Of a stretch of DNA of 64,000 nucleotides, positions 43,484-52,573 are shown in pieces. The stretch comes from Planctomycetota bacterium (GTDB lineage: Bacteria > Planctomycetota > SZUA-567 > H5-PLA8), in the NCBI GenBank assembly GCA_023150555.1, contig JAKLKQ010000003.1, positions 141,640 to 205,639 of the forward strand, written 5' to 3'. Each line of letters begins with the position of its first letter. The first letter of the stretch is position 1. Both the position numbers and the translations under genes were made by a program. The notes below the pieces were generated by a model. It had not been told where the DNA came from. It worked only from the letters and a program-made list of their open reading frames with translations, and ran no database searches.

Positions 43484-44662
43484 TTACTCGCCGTCGTCCG
43501 GCTTCGGCGCGGGCGCGTCCTTCACTTCGTCACCGTCTTCCTGCCAGCCGATCTTGGCGAAGTCCGCGGGCTCGGGCTTCGGCTCCTTCTTGATGAGCGA
43601 GAGGTCGATCTCCTTGCCGGCGTAGTAGCGGTCGAAGAGCGGCTTCGAGGGCGCGAAGTAGATCTCGTCGCGGATCTTCCAGCGGTAGTCCCACAGGCGC
43701 GTGTAGTCGATCTCGTGAAGGCCCATGCCGGTGCGGCGCGAACCCCACGCCAAAAAGACCGGCAGCGAATGGTTCGTCGGGAAGCGCATGCAGTTCTCGA
43801 CCACCTCCTTCGCGTGCAGCCGCCCGCGGAGCAGTTCGACCATGATCTCCTCGTTCTCGAGGAAAAGGCCGTTCCAGTTGTCCACGTTCTCCCAGCGGAA
43901 GTTCAGCAGGTCCAGCGTCCGCGCCGGCGACTTGTGCCCGCGGTGCCCAAAGGCCGCGCTGCGGATCGGCGCGTAGCTCTCGAACGTGAAGCGGATGCGG
44001 AAGCCCTCGAAGAGATCCTTGAAGACCGGCAGCAAGTCGCGCAGGCGCTGCGCTTGCTCGGGCGTTATGCGCGCGGCGGCCTCGTCGTCGCCGGTCTTGG
44101 GCTGGTTCTTCGGCGGCTGCGTGGGCCGGAACGCGACGGCCAGTTCGCCGCCGCGGCGCCAGTACTCGCGCACCTCGCCGGCCTCGCCCCAGTAGATGCT
44201 CTTCATCACCGGCTCGAGATGCGCCTGGACGTAGTTGTTCTCGGGATAGTCGGCGTACGCGAGGAACGGCGAGGCGTACTTGAAGTTGCGGAAGTCGTCG
44301 AGCTTGTAGACGCAGATCGCGCGGCGCCAGCCCTGCCCGTCGGACTCGATCTTGTGGCTCACCAGGCGCGCGCCGTCGCCCAGGTGCTTCACGCGGCGTT
44401 CGGCAGCCTCGCGCGTCAGGTGCACGGCGATGCCGGTGGGCTTGGCGCCGAGCAAAGCTTCTTCGCCCGCGGCTTTCGTCTCGGGCGTCTGTTCGGCGCT
44501 GCCTTCCAGCAGCTCCTTGCTGAAGCCCAGGATCTCGGTCACCGTCGCGCTGCCGTCGGGCTCCAGGCGCACGGTCGTCTCGACCTCCACGCAGCCCGCG
44601 CAGGCCAGCAGCGCGGCCAGGCACAGCGCGCGATAAAGGAGGCGAACCGAAGTAAGGCGCAT
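43484..44662 (-). CDS. Lipoprotein of unknown function
   Basis: A 392-residue protein. The lipobox LACAGC (residues 19-24, Cys24) follows a hydrophobic signal sequence, so it should be lipidated and membrane-tethered. The start of the mature part (VEVETTVRLEPDGSATVTEILGFS) resembles the beginning of other bacterial lipoproteins with a quilt-like beta fold. The remainder is mixed and ends in an acidic, Pro-rich tail. No family assigned. It is convergent with the propeller-protein gene, with seven bases between stops. Confidence 0.7.
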   Translation of the reverse strand: MRLTSVRLLYRALCLAALLACAGCVEVETTVRLEPDGSATVTEILGFSKELLEGSAEQTPETKAAGEEALLGAKPTGIAVHLTREAAERRVKHLGDGARLVSHKIESDGQGWRRAICVYKLDDFRNFKYASPFLAYADYPENNYVQAHLEPVMKSIYWGEAGEVREYWRRGGELAVAFRPTQPPKNQPKTGDDEAAARITPEQAQRLRDLLPVFKDLFEGFRIRFTFESYAPIRSAAFGHRGHKSPARTLDLLNFRWENVDNWNGLFLENEEIMVELLRGRLHAKEVVENCMRFPTNHSLPVFLAWGSRRTGMGLHEIDYTRLWDYRWKIRDEIYFAPSKPLFDRYYAGKEIDLSLIKKEPKPEPADFAKIGWQEDGDEVKDAPAPKPDDGE

Positions 44663-44705
44663 GGCGCCATGCTACCGGACGCCAACGGCCCGGCAAGCGG
44701 CGCGC

Positions 44706-45899
44706 CTAACCGGCCAGGACCTCGCGGTAGCAGCGTTCGGTCTCGTCGACGATGCGCGTGACGCCCCAGCGTTCGCTGCGTGCGAGGCCCGCCAGGCCCA
44801 TGCGTTCGCGCAGGGCGGCGTCGCTGTGCAGACGCGAGAGTTTCTCGGTCAAGTTCCCGGCGTCGTCCGCGTTGACGATGAAGCCGCTGCTTCCGTCGTC
44901 GACAAGTTCGCGCGCCGAGACGATGCGGTCGGTGACGATCACCGGCTTGGCGAACCGCATGGCTTCCATCGCAACCATGCCCTGCGTCTCGACCAGCGAC
45001 GGCAGCACGAAAACATCGCAGGCGGCGTAGCGTTCGCCCAGCCGCGCGTGATCCAGAAAGCCGAGGAAGCGCACCTTGTCCGCGATGCCCAGCCGCACGG
45101 CCCGGCGCCGCATCGCCTGTTCCTGCGAGCCGCGCCCCGCGAGTTCCAGCACACACGGCCCGCAACTCCGCGCGAACGCCGCGAAGGCGTCGAGCAGGTA
45201 CGGCACATTCTTTTCGGGCTCCAGCCGCCCCGCGAAGAGCACCGCGAACGGCCCGGCCGGCTTCGCGCCCGCCTCCGGCCGCGCGGGGAAGTCGGCGGGG
45301 TTGCTCAAGAACTGCGACGGCGCGCGCACGCCCTCGCGAACGATCTGCTGCAGCAGCGCGCCGCTGGGCACCAGGACACGGTCGCACGTATTGCAGAACT
45401 TGATGATGCGCCGCGCGATCAGCCCGCGCAACGGGCGCAGCGGCCACGGCTGCGTCAGGTGCTCGGCGGTCATGTTGTACGTGTAGACGTTGCGGACTTT
45501 GAGCTCGCGTGCGATGCGCCGGGCGCGCTCCTGAAGCACGCCCAGGTAATGGTAATGCACGATCTGCGGGTCCTCCTCGCGGAGAAGGCGCGCCAACCGG
45601 CGCCGCGACGGCAGCGCCTGGTAGAAGCCGTACACCTTCAGCGTGAAGGTCCGGTTGACGCGCACGCCTTCCCAGATTTCGAGCTCGGGTTCCCCGGGAC
45701 GCCGCGTCGTCACGATCGAGACAGTATGGCCCCGGCGCGCGAGTTCGCGGCTGACGCTTTGCAGCAGCACGCCCACCCCCGTCGCGGCGGGCAGGAAGTC
45801 GTCGCTGATCATGCAGACGCGCAGGGGAGCGCGGGTTTGTCGGTCGGCGGGCGCTCGGCGCGCCTCCGCGACAGGGTTCGCAAGCTGTACCGCGGTCAT
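44706..45899 (-). CDS. GT4-like glycosyltransferase
   Basis: A 397-residue GT-B enzyme. The N-terminal half begins RVCMISDDFLPAATGVGVLLQ and carries IVHYHYLGVLQ. The C-terminal half has LFAGRLEPEKNVPYLLDAFA and the donor-binding VETQGMVAMEAMRFAKPVIVTD with the E-x7-E pair. These fit retaining family 4 enzymes that use nucleotide sugars for polysaccharide or lipid glycosylation. The ATG at 45899 has AAGGAG seven bases upstream; longer frames upstream are rejected. It lies downstream of the sigma-fusion gene on the same strand with a gap of about 98 bases. Confidence 0.88.
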   Translation of the reverse strand: MTAVQLANPVAEARRAPADRQTRAPLRVCMISDDFLPAATGVGVLLQSVSRELARRGHTVSIVTTRRPGEPELEIWEGVRVNRTFTLKVYGFYQALPSRRRLARLLREEDPQIVHYHYLGVLQERARRIARELKVRNVYTYNMTAEHLTQPWPLRPLRGLIARRIIKFCNTCDRVLVPSGALLQQIVREGVRAPSQFLSNPADFPARPEAGAKPAGPFAVLFAGRLEPEKNVPYLLDAFAAFARSCGPCVLELAGRGSQEQAMRRRAVRLGIADKVRFLGFLDHARLGERYAACDVFVLPSLVETQGMVAMEAMRFAKPVIVTDRIVSARELVDDGSSGFIVNADDAGNLTEKLSRLHSDAALRERMGLAGLARSERWGVTRIVDETERCYREVLAG

Positions 45900-45997
45900 C
45901 GCAGTTCTCCTTTTCCGGCTGCGTAACGGCAACACGCCACCGCCCGCCGCGCGCGGCGTTCCTGCCGAATCCCACGTTGGTCCGGTCGGTTTGCGAT

Positions 45998-47455
45998 CTA
46001 CGGCGTCTTCAACGTCTGTGCGGGCACGTCCTGCGACGCCACGCCGCGCGCCTCCAGGTCGGCGATGTGCTTCTCCGCTTCGTTCGCCACCCCGGGCTCC
46101 AGCTCGCGGTACTCGATACTCAGGATCACCGCCGCGGTGGCCTCGATCACCAGGTTGTCCAGCGCCACCCTGGGTTCGATCCGCGCCACCGACGCGAGCG
46201 TTCCGTTGATGGTGGTCACGTCGTTGCGCCCGTCGAAGGTAGAGACCAGCACCTGCGCGCGGCGGGGCTGTCCGTCGAGCCCGGCATTTGGGTCGCGCCA
46301 CAGCCGCATCGCGCGCGAGGTCCGCCCCGCCAGCTTCAGGATCTTCAGGTTCGATTTCTCGTTGCCACGGATGAAGTTCATCTCGATCTCAATGCGGCTC
46401 GGCGCGGCCGGGTCGGGCACCGGCAGGCGCAGCAGCAGGGCTTCGCCGGGGGCTGCGGCCAGCGCCTGGGTGCCGTCGTCGGCGTTCTTCGCCAGCGTCC
46501 ATTGGCCGCCCAGGACGGCGATGTCCTTCGGCAGGCCCTTTTCGAAGGTCCAGCTCTTGTGGAAGAGCTCGCGCTTTGCCGCCGGCTGCACCTCGGTTTT
46601 CGCGTCCGGCATGGCAGGCGGCGATACGCTTTGTGCTGGCCTGCCCTCTGGCGCAGAGCCTCGGTACACGACCGCAGCGAGGACCCCCGTGGCGATCAGC
46701 ACGCCCCCCGCCCACACCAGCGTCCCCGGCCCGCCCGTCTTGGCCGCGCGAGCCGAAGCGCGCGCGCTGGCTTCGATCTTTGCGAGGATCCCGTCGAAGA
46801 TCCGCGCCTCGGGCACAGGGCCATGCGTCAGCGCCTGGCCCAGGCCGTGGGCGTCCAGCAGCGGCACCGCGGCGGCGAAGCCGGCCTGCGTGAGGTGCTC
46901 GCGGAGGCCGCCGAGGACCCGCTTGAGGCGGTCGCTGACCGTGCGCGTCGGCACGCCCAGTTCCTTGCCGCACTCTTCCTGCGAGAAGCCGGCGCCGTAG
47001 TAGAGCGCCACCAGCAGGCGCTCGTCGCGGGGCAATCGGTCGACGGCGCCTCGCAGCGCGGCCAGTTCCTCGCCGCGTTCGGCGCGTACGGCGACCGGTT
47101 CGTCGTGCGCGATGGTGTCGTTCATCATCTCGGATCCCTTGATGCGCGCGTTGCGGTTGGCCGCGTCCATGCGCGCGATGCTCGCCCGCGCCAGTACGCG
47201 GAAGATCCACGAACGCGCTTCGCCGCCGGGCTGGTAGGTGTGCGCATAGCGCCAGACGCGCAGGAAGGCCTCTTGCACGGCCTCCTCGGCGTGCTCGCGG
47301 CTGCCGGTGATGCGCATCGCGAGATTGAAACAGGCGCCGTGGTAGCGCTCGTACAGCGTCTCGAAGGCCGCACGGTCGCGCGCCTGCGCCACCCGCACGA
47401 GCAACTCGGCGTCGGCGGCACCGGCAACGGAGGCTGCGCTGTCGGGCTTCGCCAT
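45998..47455 (-). CDS. ECF sigma factor fused to membrane helix and extracytoplasmic domain
   Basis: A 485-residue protein. Residues about 12-95 form sigma region 2 (FETLYERYHGACFNLAMRITGSREHAEEAVQEAFLRVWRY). Residues about 135-190 form region 4 (LPRDERLLVALYYGAGFSQEECGKELGVPTRTVSDRLKRVLG). A membrane helix follows at about 246-265 (LVWAGGVLIATGVLAAVVYRG). The final 200 residues are an extracytoplasmic beta-rich domain with FEKGLPKDIAVLGGQWTLA, resembling lectin-like exported domains. Sigma factors with C-terminal membrane sensors occur in Planctomycetes and related phyla. The ATG at 47455 is chosen because it leaves a normal N-terminus; 47494 is possible. No separate anti-sigma gene is adjacent. 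Confidence 0.82.
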   Translation of the reverse strand: MAKPDSAASVAGAADAELLVRVAQARDRAAFETLYERYHGACFNLAMRITGSREHAEEAVQEAFLRVWRYAHTYQPGGEARSWIFRVLARASIARMDAANRNARIKGSEMMNDTIAHDEPVAVRAERGEELAALRGAVDRLPRDERLLVALYYGAGFSQEECGKELGVPTRTVSDRLKRVLGGLREHLTQAGFAAAVPLLDAHGLGQALTHGPVPEARIFDGILAKIEASARASARAAKTGGPGTLVWAGGVLIATGVLAAVVYRGSAPEGRPAQSVSPPAMPDAKTEVQPAAKRELFHKSWTFEKGLPKDIAVLGGQWTLAKNADDGTQALAAAPGEALLLRLPVPDPAAPSRIEIEMNFIRGNEKSNLKILKLAGRTSRAMRLWRDPNAGLDGQPRRAQVLVSTFDGRNDVTTINGTLASVARIEPRVALDNLVIEATAAVILSIEYRELEPGVANEAEKHIADLEARGVASQDVPAQTLKTP

Positions 47456-47619
47456 GCGCGCGGTTCTCGGGGTCAGGGTCCGGACGGCCGCCATCCTAAT
47501 GGTTCTCCGCTTCCACGGGCAACAATCGGCCCAACTAGCGCCTTGGCGGAGAATTCCACGAGGAATCCGCTTGAACGGCAATTCTTTTGGAGGAAAGGAG
47601 TTACGTCAGGACGAAGGGG

Positions 47620-49149
47620 CTACTTGCGGTCGCTGAACCAGAGCTGCACGCCGCGATCCTTCGCCTTGAGCTTGAAGGGCCCGAACTGCGGGTCCCGGCC
47701 CAGCAGCGCCTTCCAGTCGGCGCCCTGGGCCTCGAGCAGTTGGACGGTGGCGGGGTTGGCCAGCACCCAAACGCGCGCCGTGCCTGGAGCGGCGCGGAAC
47801 GCACGCAGATCCTCCAAGGCCGACCTGTGCGAACCGCCCGGCGCGCGGGCTACGACAGGGTCGAAGTCGATGAGCCGGAACGGCGGGCTGCCGTAGTAGT
47901 CCATGAGCCGGATCCAGCCCTTGGTGCCCAGCAGGAGCAACTCGTCGCGTTCGCCGCGCGCCTCGCACGCCGCGCGAGCCATCGCGCGGTCCGAACGCTG
48001 CCAGGGTTCGGAGAGCTCGTGGAGGGTCAACGCGCCCAGCGCGAGCGCCAGCACGGCCGTCACGCCCGCGCGCAGCTTCGGCCAGCGGCCAAGAACACGG
48101 CACAGCCCCGCCAGCAGCACCGCCTGCGCTGCCGCCGCAACGGCGAAGTAGCGCAGATGCACAAGATTGGTCGCGGTGGCCTCGGTCAGCACCATCGCCA
48201 ACAGCAGCGGCCCCGCCCACAACAGCACCCAGGGCCACACGCGCCGGCCCAGGCACACCGCGCCGCCCAACGCCAGCGCGGCCAGCACCAGCGCCGTGCC
48301 CGGCGCCGAGAAGTTCGCCACTGCGTAGTGCGCAGCCGGCATGCCCAGCGTCACCGCCGAGCACGCGTGCGAGAGCCAGCGCGCGCCCCGCAATTCGAGG
48401 TGCGCCAGGCTGGTCTGGATGTCCCAGGACTCGCTCATCTCCAGCGAGACGCTGCGCTGGTACAGCACCGCCGGCGCAGCCAGCGCAAGCCCCGCCGCCA
48501 GCCCCGCGGCCAGGCGCCACGTCGGACGCCGCCGCGCGAGTACGTACACCGCCAGCGGAACCAGCGCCAGGAGCCCGCTGTAGCTGGTCGAAAGCAGCAG
48601 GCCCGTCATCACGGCCAGAACGGCCGGCCAACGCCATCCGGACCGCTCACCACCGCGCTGGATTGCGTACAGGCACGCGAGGGCCAACAGCACGACCAGG
48701 CTGTACATGCGCGCCATCTGCGCGAAGTGGAGGAACGCCGGACTGAGCGCCAGCAGCACCGCGGCGGAAGCGGCCGTCGCCGCGTCCCAGCTTCTTCGCA
48801 CCAGCGCGTAGACCAGCGCGATGCCGCCCAGCGCGGCCAGCACCGACGGAAAGCGCACCGCGAACTCGCCGTTGCCGGCGGCCTGCTCCCAGAGCCACAG
48901 CAGCGCAAAGTACAGCGGCAGGTGCCCGGCCACCGCGCGGTTCGCCATCAGCTCGCCGAACGAGAGAGACTGCAAGGACGCCGTCGTGATCTCGTCGGCG
49001 AAGAGGCCGTTCACGGTCAGCGTGGAAAGGTACAGCGCCGCGGCGCCGGCCAGGATCGCCGCCAGCACGAGTTTCTCGGCGGGCGGCCAAGGCGCATCGA
49101 GCGCGGCCGTTGCCGCATCGCCTCTGGTCGGCTCCAACGTCCCACCCAC
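47620..49149 (-). CDS. GT39-family membrane glycosyltransferase (ArnT/PMT-like)
   Basis: A 509-residue polytopic protein with ten or more hydrophobic segments. GLFADEITTASL in the first external loop holds the Asp-Glu pair expected for family 39 enzymes, GHLPLYFALLWLWEQ matches the conserved HxPLY region, and AQMARMYSLVVLLALA is another family stretch. These enzymes move sugar from a polyprenyl phosphate donor to protein or lipid acceptors on the outer membrane face. The GTG at 49149 is preferred because GAGG lies seven bases upstream; the frame extends to an ATG at 49275. The gene is isolated between the sigma-fusion and ROK genes. Confidence 0.82.
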   Translation of the reverse strand: MGGTLEPTRGDAATAALDAPWPPAEKLVLAAILAGAAALYLSTLTVNGLFADEITTASLQSLSFGELMANRAVAGHLPLYFALLWLWEQAAGNGEFAVRFPSVLAALGGIALVYALVRRSWDAATAASAAVLLALSPAFLHFAQMARMYSLVVLLALACLYAIQRGGERSGWRWPAVLAVMTGLLLSTSYSGLLALVPLAVYVLARRRPTWRLAAGLAAGLALAAPAVLYQRSVSLEMSESWDIQTSLAHLELRGARWLSHACSAVTLGMPAAHYAVANFSAPGTALVLAALALGGAVCLGRRVWPWVLLWAGPLLLAMVLTEATATNLVHLRYFAVAAAAQAVLLAGLCRVLGRWPKLRAGVTAVLALALGALTLHELSEPWQRSDRAMARAACEARGERDELLLLGTKGWIRLMDYYGSPPFRLIDFDPVVARAPGGSHRSALEDLRAFRAAPGTARVWVLANPATVQLLEAQGADWKALLGRDPQFGPFKLKAKDRGVQLWFSDRK

Positions 49150-49279
49150 GGAGGTACCTCGAATCGAGTCTAGCGGAGGGCGTTTTACGCGGCCCGCCCT
49201 GCGAGTGCAACTCCTTTCATGACAAGGACCTCGGATAGTGCCGCCGCAGCTGAAGAAAGCTGTTCTCAAGAGCACTTAG

Positions 49280-49304
49280 TAAAAGTATTTGATAAAGTAT
49301 TTTA
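49280..49304. promoter_or_regulatory. Direct repeat TAAAAGTATTT / TAAAGTATTTT before the ROK regulator gene
   Basis: Two AT-rich words in tandem with a period of about 13 bases (49280-49290 and 49293-49304) lie just before the start codon of the ROK regulator. Such sites are often autoregulatory operators of this family. No experimental support is implied. Confidence 0.45.
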
Positions 49305-49311
49305 GCCTGTT

Positions 49312-50553
49312 ATGGTCTCCTTCATGAACGCGCCCCTGCCCGAGACCGCCGCTCCGCCGGCTGCGCCCGCCGCGCGCACGCCCGAGCTGCGCCGCGAGAA
49401 CGCCTGGCGCGTGCTGGAGGCCCTGCGCAGTTCAAACGCGCCGCGTTCGGCGCCCGAACTGGCCGACAGCGCGCGCGTCACGCGGCCCACCGTCGACGCG
49501 GCGCTTTCGCTGCTGCGCCGCAAACGCTTCGTCCAGGGCGCGCCCGAGCGCCCCTCGTCGGGCGGGCGCCCCGCTGCGCAGGTCGAGCCCGCGCCCAACG
49601 GCGCGTGGACAGTCGCGGTCAGCTTCTTCATTCCCGAGATCGCCGGCGTGGTGCTGGACCTGAACGGGCAGCCCGTCGCGCGCGCGGTGCGGCGCGTCAA
49701 TGTCGGCGCGAGCAGCATCGCAGCGCTGCGCGCGCTGGAAGACGTACTCGCCGAGTGCCTGGACCTGGGCGCCGAACGCTTCGGCGCGCAGCACGCCAAG
49801 CGCCTGCGCGGCGTCGCGCTGGCCGTCGCGGGCACGCTCAGCGCCGACAAACGCACCAGCCTGGCCGTCGCGCGCGTGAGCGGCTGGAAGGCGTGGCCGC
49901 TGGCCGAGCACGTCGAACGCCTGCTCGCACAGCGCGGCTGCACGGCGCCGGTGGTGCTGGAGCGCTATCTTTCGGCGCTGGGCGAGGCGCTGCCTCCCGC
50001 CGAAGGCGGCGTGCGGCTGTGCGTCGAGGTCGGCAGCGGCGTGGGCGTGGCGATGGCCGGCCTGGGCGCGTGCGCGGGCGTGAACGCGGGCGAGTTCGGC
50101 TTCACGCGGCTGGACGCGTCGAACGCCGCGCCGTCCGACGCGACGGGGCGCCGCGGCACCGTCGAAGCGTTCCTCGCCGACCCCAACGTACGCAAAGCGG
50201 CCGAAGCGGCCGGCGTCGGCGCCAAGGGCGGCGACGAGGAACTCTACGCCGCGCTGGGCCGCGCGCTGAACGAAGACCATCCCTACGCGCAGGCGCTGGC
50301 TGAACGCTACGCGCAGGCGCTCGCGAACCTGGCCGACCTCTTCGCGCCGGGCGTCATCCAGGTCCGCGGCGCGGTGCACGCGGCCGGCGAGGTCTTCCGC
50401 GCGCGAGTGGCAGAACGCCTGAACCATTACGCGCTGACGCCGTGCGCGCTCGAGTGGACCGCGCGCGACACCGAGGCCCCCGCCCTGGCGCTGGGCCGCG
50501 CGGTGCTGGCGCAGGGCCTGCGCGCGGCACTCTTTGAAGATCTTCAGTCGTAG
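49312..50553 (+). CDS. ROK family transcriptional regulator (NagC/XylR-type)
   Basis: A 413-residue protein. The N-terminal winged HTH is at about 25-80 (NAWRVLEALRSSNAPRSAPELADSARVTRPTVDAALSLLRRKRFV). A ROK sugar-kinase-like fold follows with the second half LCVEVGSGVGVAMAG and VNAGEFGFTRLD. The zinc-binding CxCGxxGC segment expected in ROK proteins is not seen, a departure shared by some members. It presumably senses a sugar or sugar phosphate. ATG 49312 or 49324 are both possible. It is followed after 17 bases by a URO-D-like gene, so they form an operon, and an AT-rich direct repeat lies upstream. Confidence 0.78.
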   Translation: MVSFMNAPLPETAAPPAAPAARTPELRRENAWRVLEALRSSNAPRSAPELADSARVTRPTVDAALSLLRRKRFVQGAPERPSSGGRPAAQVEPAPNGAWTVAVSFFIPEIAGVVLDLNGQPVARAVRRVNVGASSIAALRALEDVLAECLDLGAERFGAQHAKRLRGVALAVAGTLSADKRTSLAVARVSGWKAWPLAEHVERLLAQRGCTAPVVLERYLSALGEALPPAEGGVRLCVEVGSGVGVAMAGLGACAGVNAGEFGFTRLDASNAAPSDATGRRGTVEAFLADPNVRKAAEAAGVGAKGGDEELYAALGRALNEDHPYAQALAERYAQALANLADLFAPGVIQVRGAVHAAGEVFRARVAERLNHYALTPCALEWTARDTEAPALALGRAVLAQGLRAALFEDLQS

Positions 50554-50570
50554 ATAAAGGAGGCTCTCTT

Positions 50571-51719
50571 ATGGCTACCGACGCCGCCGTCCTTCACGAG
50601 ACTTCCGCCAAGACCGCCGCGGAGCCCATCGTGAGTGTGCTCGGTTCGGTCTCCTTCGGCTGGCTGCACGAACAGGCCGGCTTCCTGGAAGACGAACGCT
50701 ACTACATGGACCCGCTGCACCACATGCAGCAGGACCGCGCGATGTCGCGGCTGGTGCGCGAGCGCTTCCCCGAGTACCGCATCTACAACCTCGAAGCGCA
50801 CCTCGTCCAGCCCGAGCACCGCCGCAAGCCGCCGTGCCTGGTCGGCGGCCTGCAGCCGAACCTGATCCTGGCCGCGTGCGTCGGATCGAAGTTCGTCTTC
50901 CACGGCGACAAGGACCCCGACGTGACGCTGACGCCGCTGGCCGAGATCGACCTGGAGAGCGGACTCGAGAAGCTGCGCGCCATCGACCTGCTCAAGACGT
51001 GGCCGATCACTCAATTCAGCGAACAAGTCCGCGCGATGCAGCAGAAGCTGGGCGATGGCGCCGACGTGATCCCGCCGTTCTTCTGGGACACCAGCGGGCG
51101 CGCGACCTTCCACGGGCCCATAACCACGGCGCAGAAGCTGATGGGCGAACGCTTCTTCCTCGCAATGGTCGACGCGCCGGACTTCGTCCACGGGTTCCTC
51201 GACTGGATCGTGGACAGCTACGTCGCGCTGGCGCGGCACTTCAGCGCGCTCTCCCGCATTCCCATCACCTCGGTGCACATCGGCGACTGTTCGGCGTGCA
51301 TGATCGGCGCGGAGCAGTTCAGCGAGTTCGACCGCGCGCCGTGCCAGAAGCTGATCGACGCGCTGGGCCCCGCGCGCCTGCATTCGTGCGGCAACAGCAA
51401 CCACCTGCTGGAGGCCTTTGCCGAGCTGAAGAACGTAACCGCCGTCAATGTGGGCACGAACACCAGCGTCGCGCGCTGCCGCGAGGTCTTCGCACCGGAG
51501 GTGCGCATCGACGTGATGCCCGACCCGCAGCTCTTCTGTTTCGGCAACGAAGCCGGCGTGCGCGCGTGGACCGAGCAATGCCTGATAGAGAACGCCGGCG
51601 GACCGATGCACCTCGAGTACCACCTGGACCTCGGCACGCCCGTCCCCAACGCGCTGGCCATGCACCACGCCGTGCGCGACGCGGGCTTCCCCGAAGTGAA
51701 TGTCGAGCCGGCTACTTGA
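50571..51719 (+). CDS. Uroporphyrinogen decarboxylase-like family protein
   Basis: A 382-residue protein of the URO-D/MtaA/CmuA superfamily: VHIGDCSACMIGAEQFSEFDRAPCQKLIDAL and RLHSCGNSNHLLEAFAEL. The Cys and His of HSCG are those that bind zinc in methyltransferase members. The N-terminal region (LGSVSFGWLHEQAGFLEDERYY) is not typical of HemE. The gene starts after AAAGGAGG, immediately downstream of the ROK regulator, so a role linked to sugar or methyl metabolism rather than haem synthesis is likely. The substrate is unknown. Confidence 0.76.
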   Translation: MATDAAVLHETSAKTAAEPIVSVLGSVSFGWLHEQAGFLEDERYYMDPLHHMQQDRAMSRLVRERFPEYRIYNLEAHLVQPEHRRKPPCLVGGLQPNLILAACVGSKFVFHGDKDPDVTLTPLAEIDLESGLEKLRAIDLLKTWPITQFSEQVRAMQQKLGDGADVIPPFFWDTSGRATFHGPITTAQKLMGERFFLAMVDAPDFVHGFLDWIVDSYVALARHFSALSRIPITSVHIGDCSACMIGAEQFSEFDRAPCQKLIDALGPARLHSCGNSNHLLEAFAELKNVTAVNVGTNTSVARCREVFAPEVRIDVMPDPQLFCFGNEAGVRAWTEQCLIENAGGPMHLEYHLDLGTPVPNALAMHHAVRDAGFPEVNVEPAT

Positions 51720-51747
51720 ATCTCACGCAAAGCCGCAAAGCGCGCAA

Positions 51748-51809
51748 AGAACGGCTCTGGTTAATTTATCTTGGGTATCCGCAGGGGGGCACCAACCCAA
51801 AGCCGTTCT
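51748..51809. repeat. Large imperfect hairpin with CGCAAAG-type repeats
   Basis: AGAACGGCT (51748-51756) pairs with AGCCGTTCT (51801-51809), and TTGGGT (51771-51776) pairs with ACCCAA (51795-51800), giving one long interrupted stem. The preceding 51721-51749 bases are CACGCAAAGCCGCAAAG-type tandem words, a known type of bacterial intergenic repeat. Confidence 0.5.
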
Positions 51810-51840
51810 CTGCGGCCTCAGCGATCTCTGCGGTTAATGG
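51808..51840 (+). repeat. CTCTGCGG...GCGGTTAATGG dispersed repeat
   Basis: A member of the CTCTGTGG/CTCTGCGG family ending in GGTTAA, directly after the large hairpin and before a PrcB-like gene on the opposite strand. Confidence 0.5.
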
Positions 51841-51851
51841 TGTTTGATAGA

Positions 51852-52388
51852 TCAGCGCGCGCTTTCGACGATGCGGAAGTCGACGGGCAGGTCGCAGCGG
51901 TCCAGCACCACGCCGTCGATGTGGCCCAGGCGCTCGCCGTTGGCCTTCGCCTTCGGCGTCACCAGGCGCACGCAGACGGTCACGCGGCCGTCGGCCTTCC
52001 ACGCCGAGACGATCTCCAGGTCGCCGCCGTTGCCGGGCAGGATGCGCGCGGCGAGCACGGCCATCTGCTTCGAGAAATCCACGCCGTTCCAGCGCGCGTA
52101 GTGGCTCTTTTCCGTGCCCAGGTACATCACGAAGTCCGAAGCGCTGCGGAAGACGAAGTCGCCGGCCTGCGCGGCGCTGAGCTGATCGGGGAGCTTGAGG
52201 CGCCAGTGGACGCGCAGCGGTTCGGCGCCCGGCGGAACCGCGAACGGACTGCTTTGCGCGGGCCCCGCGGCGAGTTCGACCTTAGCCGATACCGGCGGCG
52301 CGTCGGCACCGAAGCGGCCGATTTCGGAGAGCAGCGTGAAGAGCGCCACGGCGCCAAACGCTAGAAGTAAATGCTTGAGGAGATGCAT
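51852..52388 (-). CDS. Secreted PrcB-like C-terminal domain protein
   Basis: A 178-residue exported protein. A signal peptide spans about 1-28 (LLKHLLLAFGAVALFTLLSEIG). The C-terminal half (DFSKQMAVLAARILPGNGGDLEIVSAW, TVCVRLVTPKAKANGERLG, DGVVLDRCDLPVDFRIVE) follows the pattern of the PrcB C-terminal domain family found in a subtilisin-complex subunit. The N-terminal half (FVFRSASDFVMYLG) fits the domain's first helix region. Function outside dentilisin-type complexes is unknown. It is interesting that a large subtilase-like gene lies elsewhere in the window. Confidence 0.6.
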   Translation of the reverse strand: MHLLKHLLLAFGAVALFTLLSEIGRFGADAPPVSAKVELAAGPAQSSPFAVPPGAEPLRVHWRLKLPDQLSAAQAGDFVFRSASDFVMYLGTEKSHYARWNGVDFSKQMAVLAARILPGNGGDLEIVSAWKADGRVTVCVRLVTPKAKANGERLGHIDGVVLDRCDLPVDFRIVESAR

Positions 52389-52573
52389 CCGGCCACCTGT
52401 CGATACCGATAAACGTAGACCTTCAAGTATCGTCCGGCGGCGGCTTGGGGTTTAGTTGACCGGGCGGAATGGCGTGCGTGTAAGTTCAATACGACAATTA
52501 GGTTCCGCTAATGCACGAAACTCTTTGCGAAAGGTTGCGCTCACCCCGGACGGGTGGGCCAACCATTAGAAGT

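Noticed and set aside
50571..51719. hemE (uroporphyrinogen decarboxylase)
   Set aside because: The N-terminal catalytic signature of HemE is absent and the context is a ROK regulator, so only superfamily membership is claimed.
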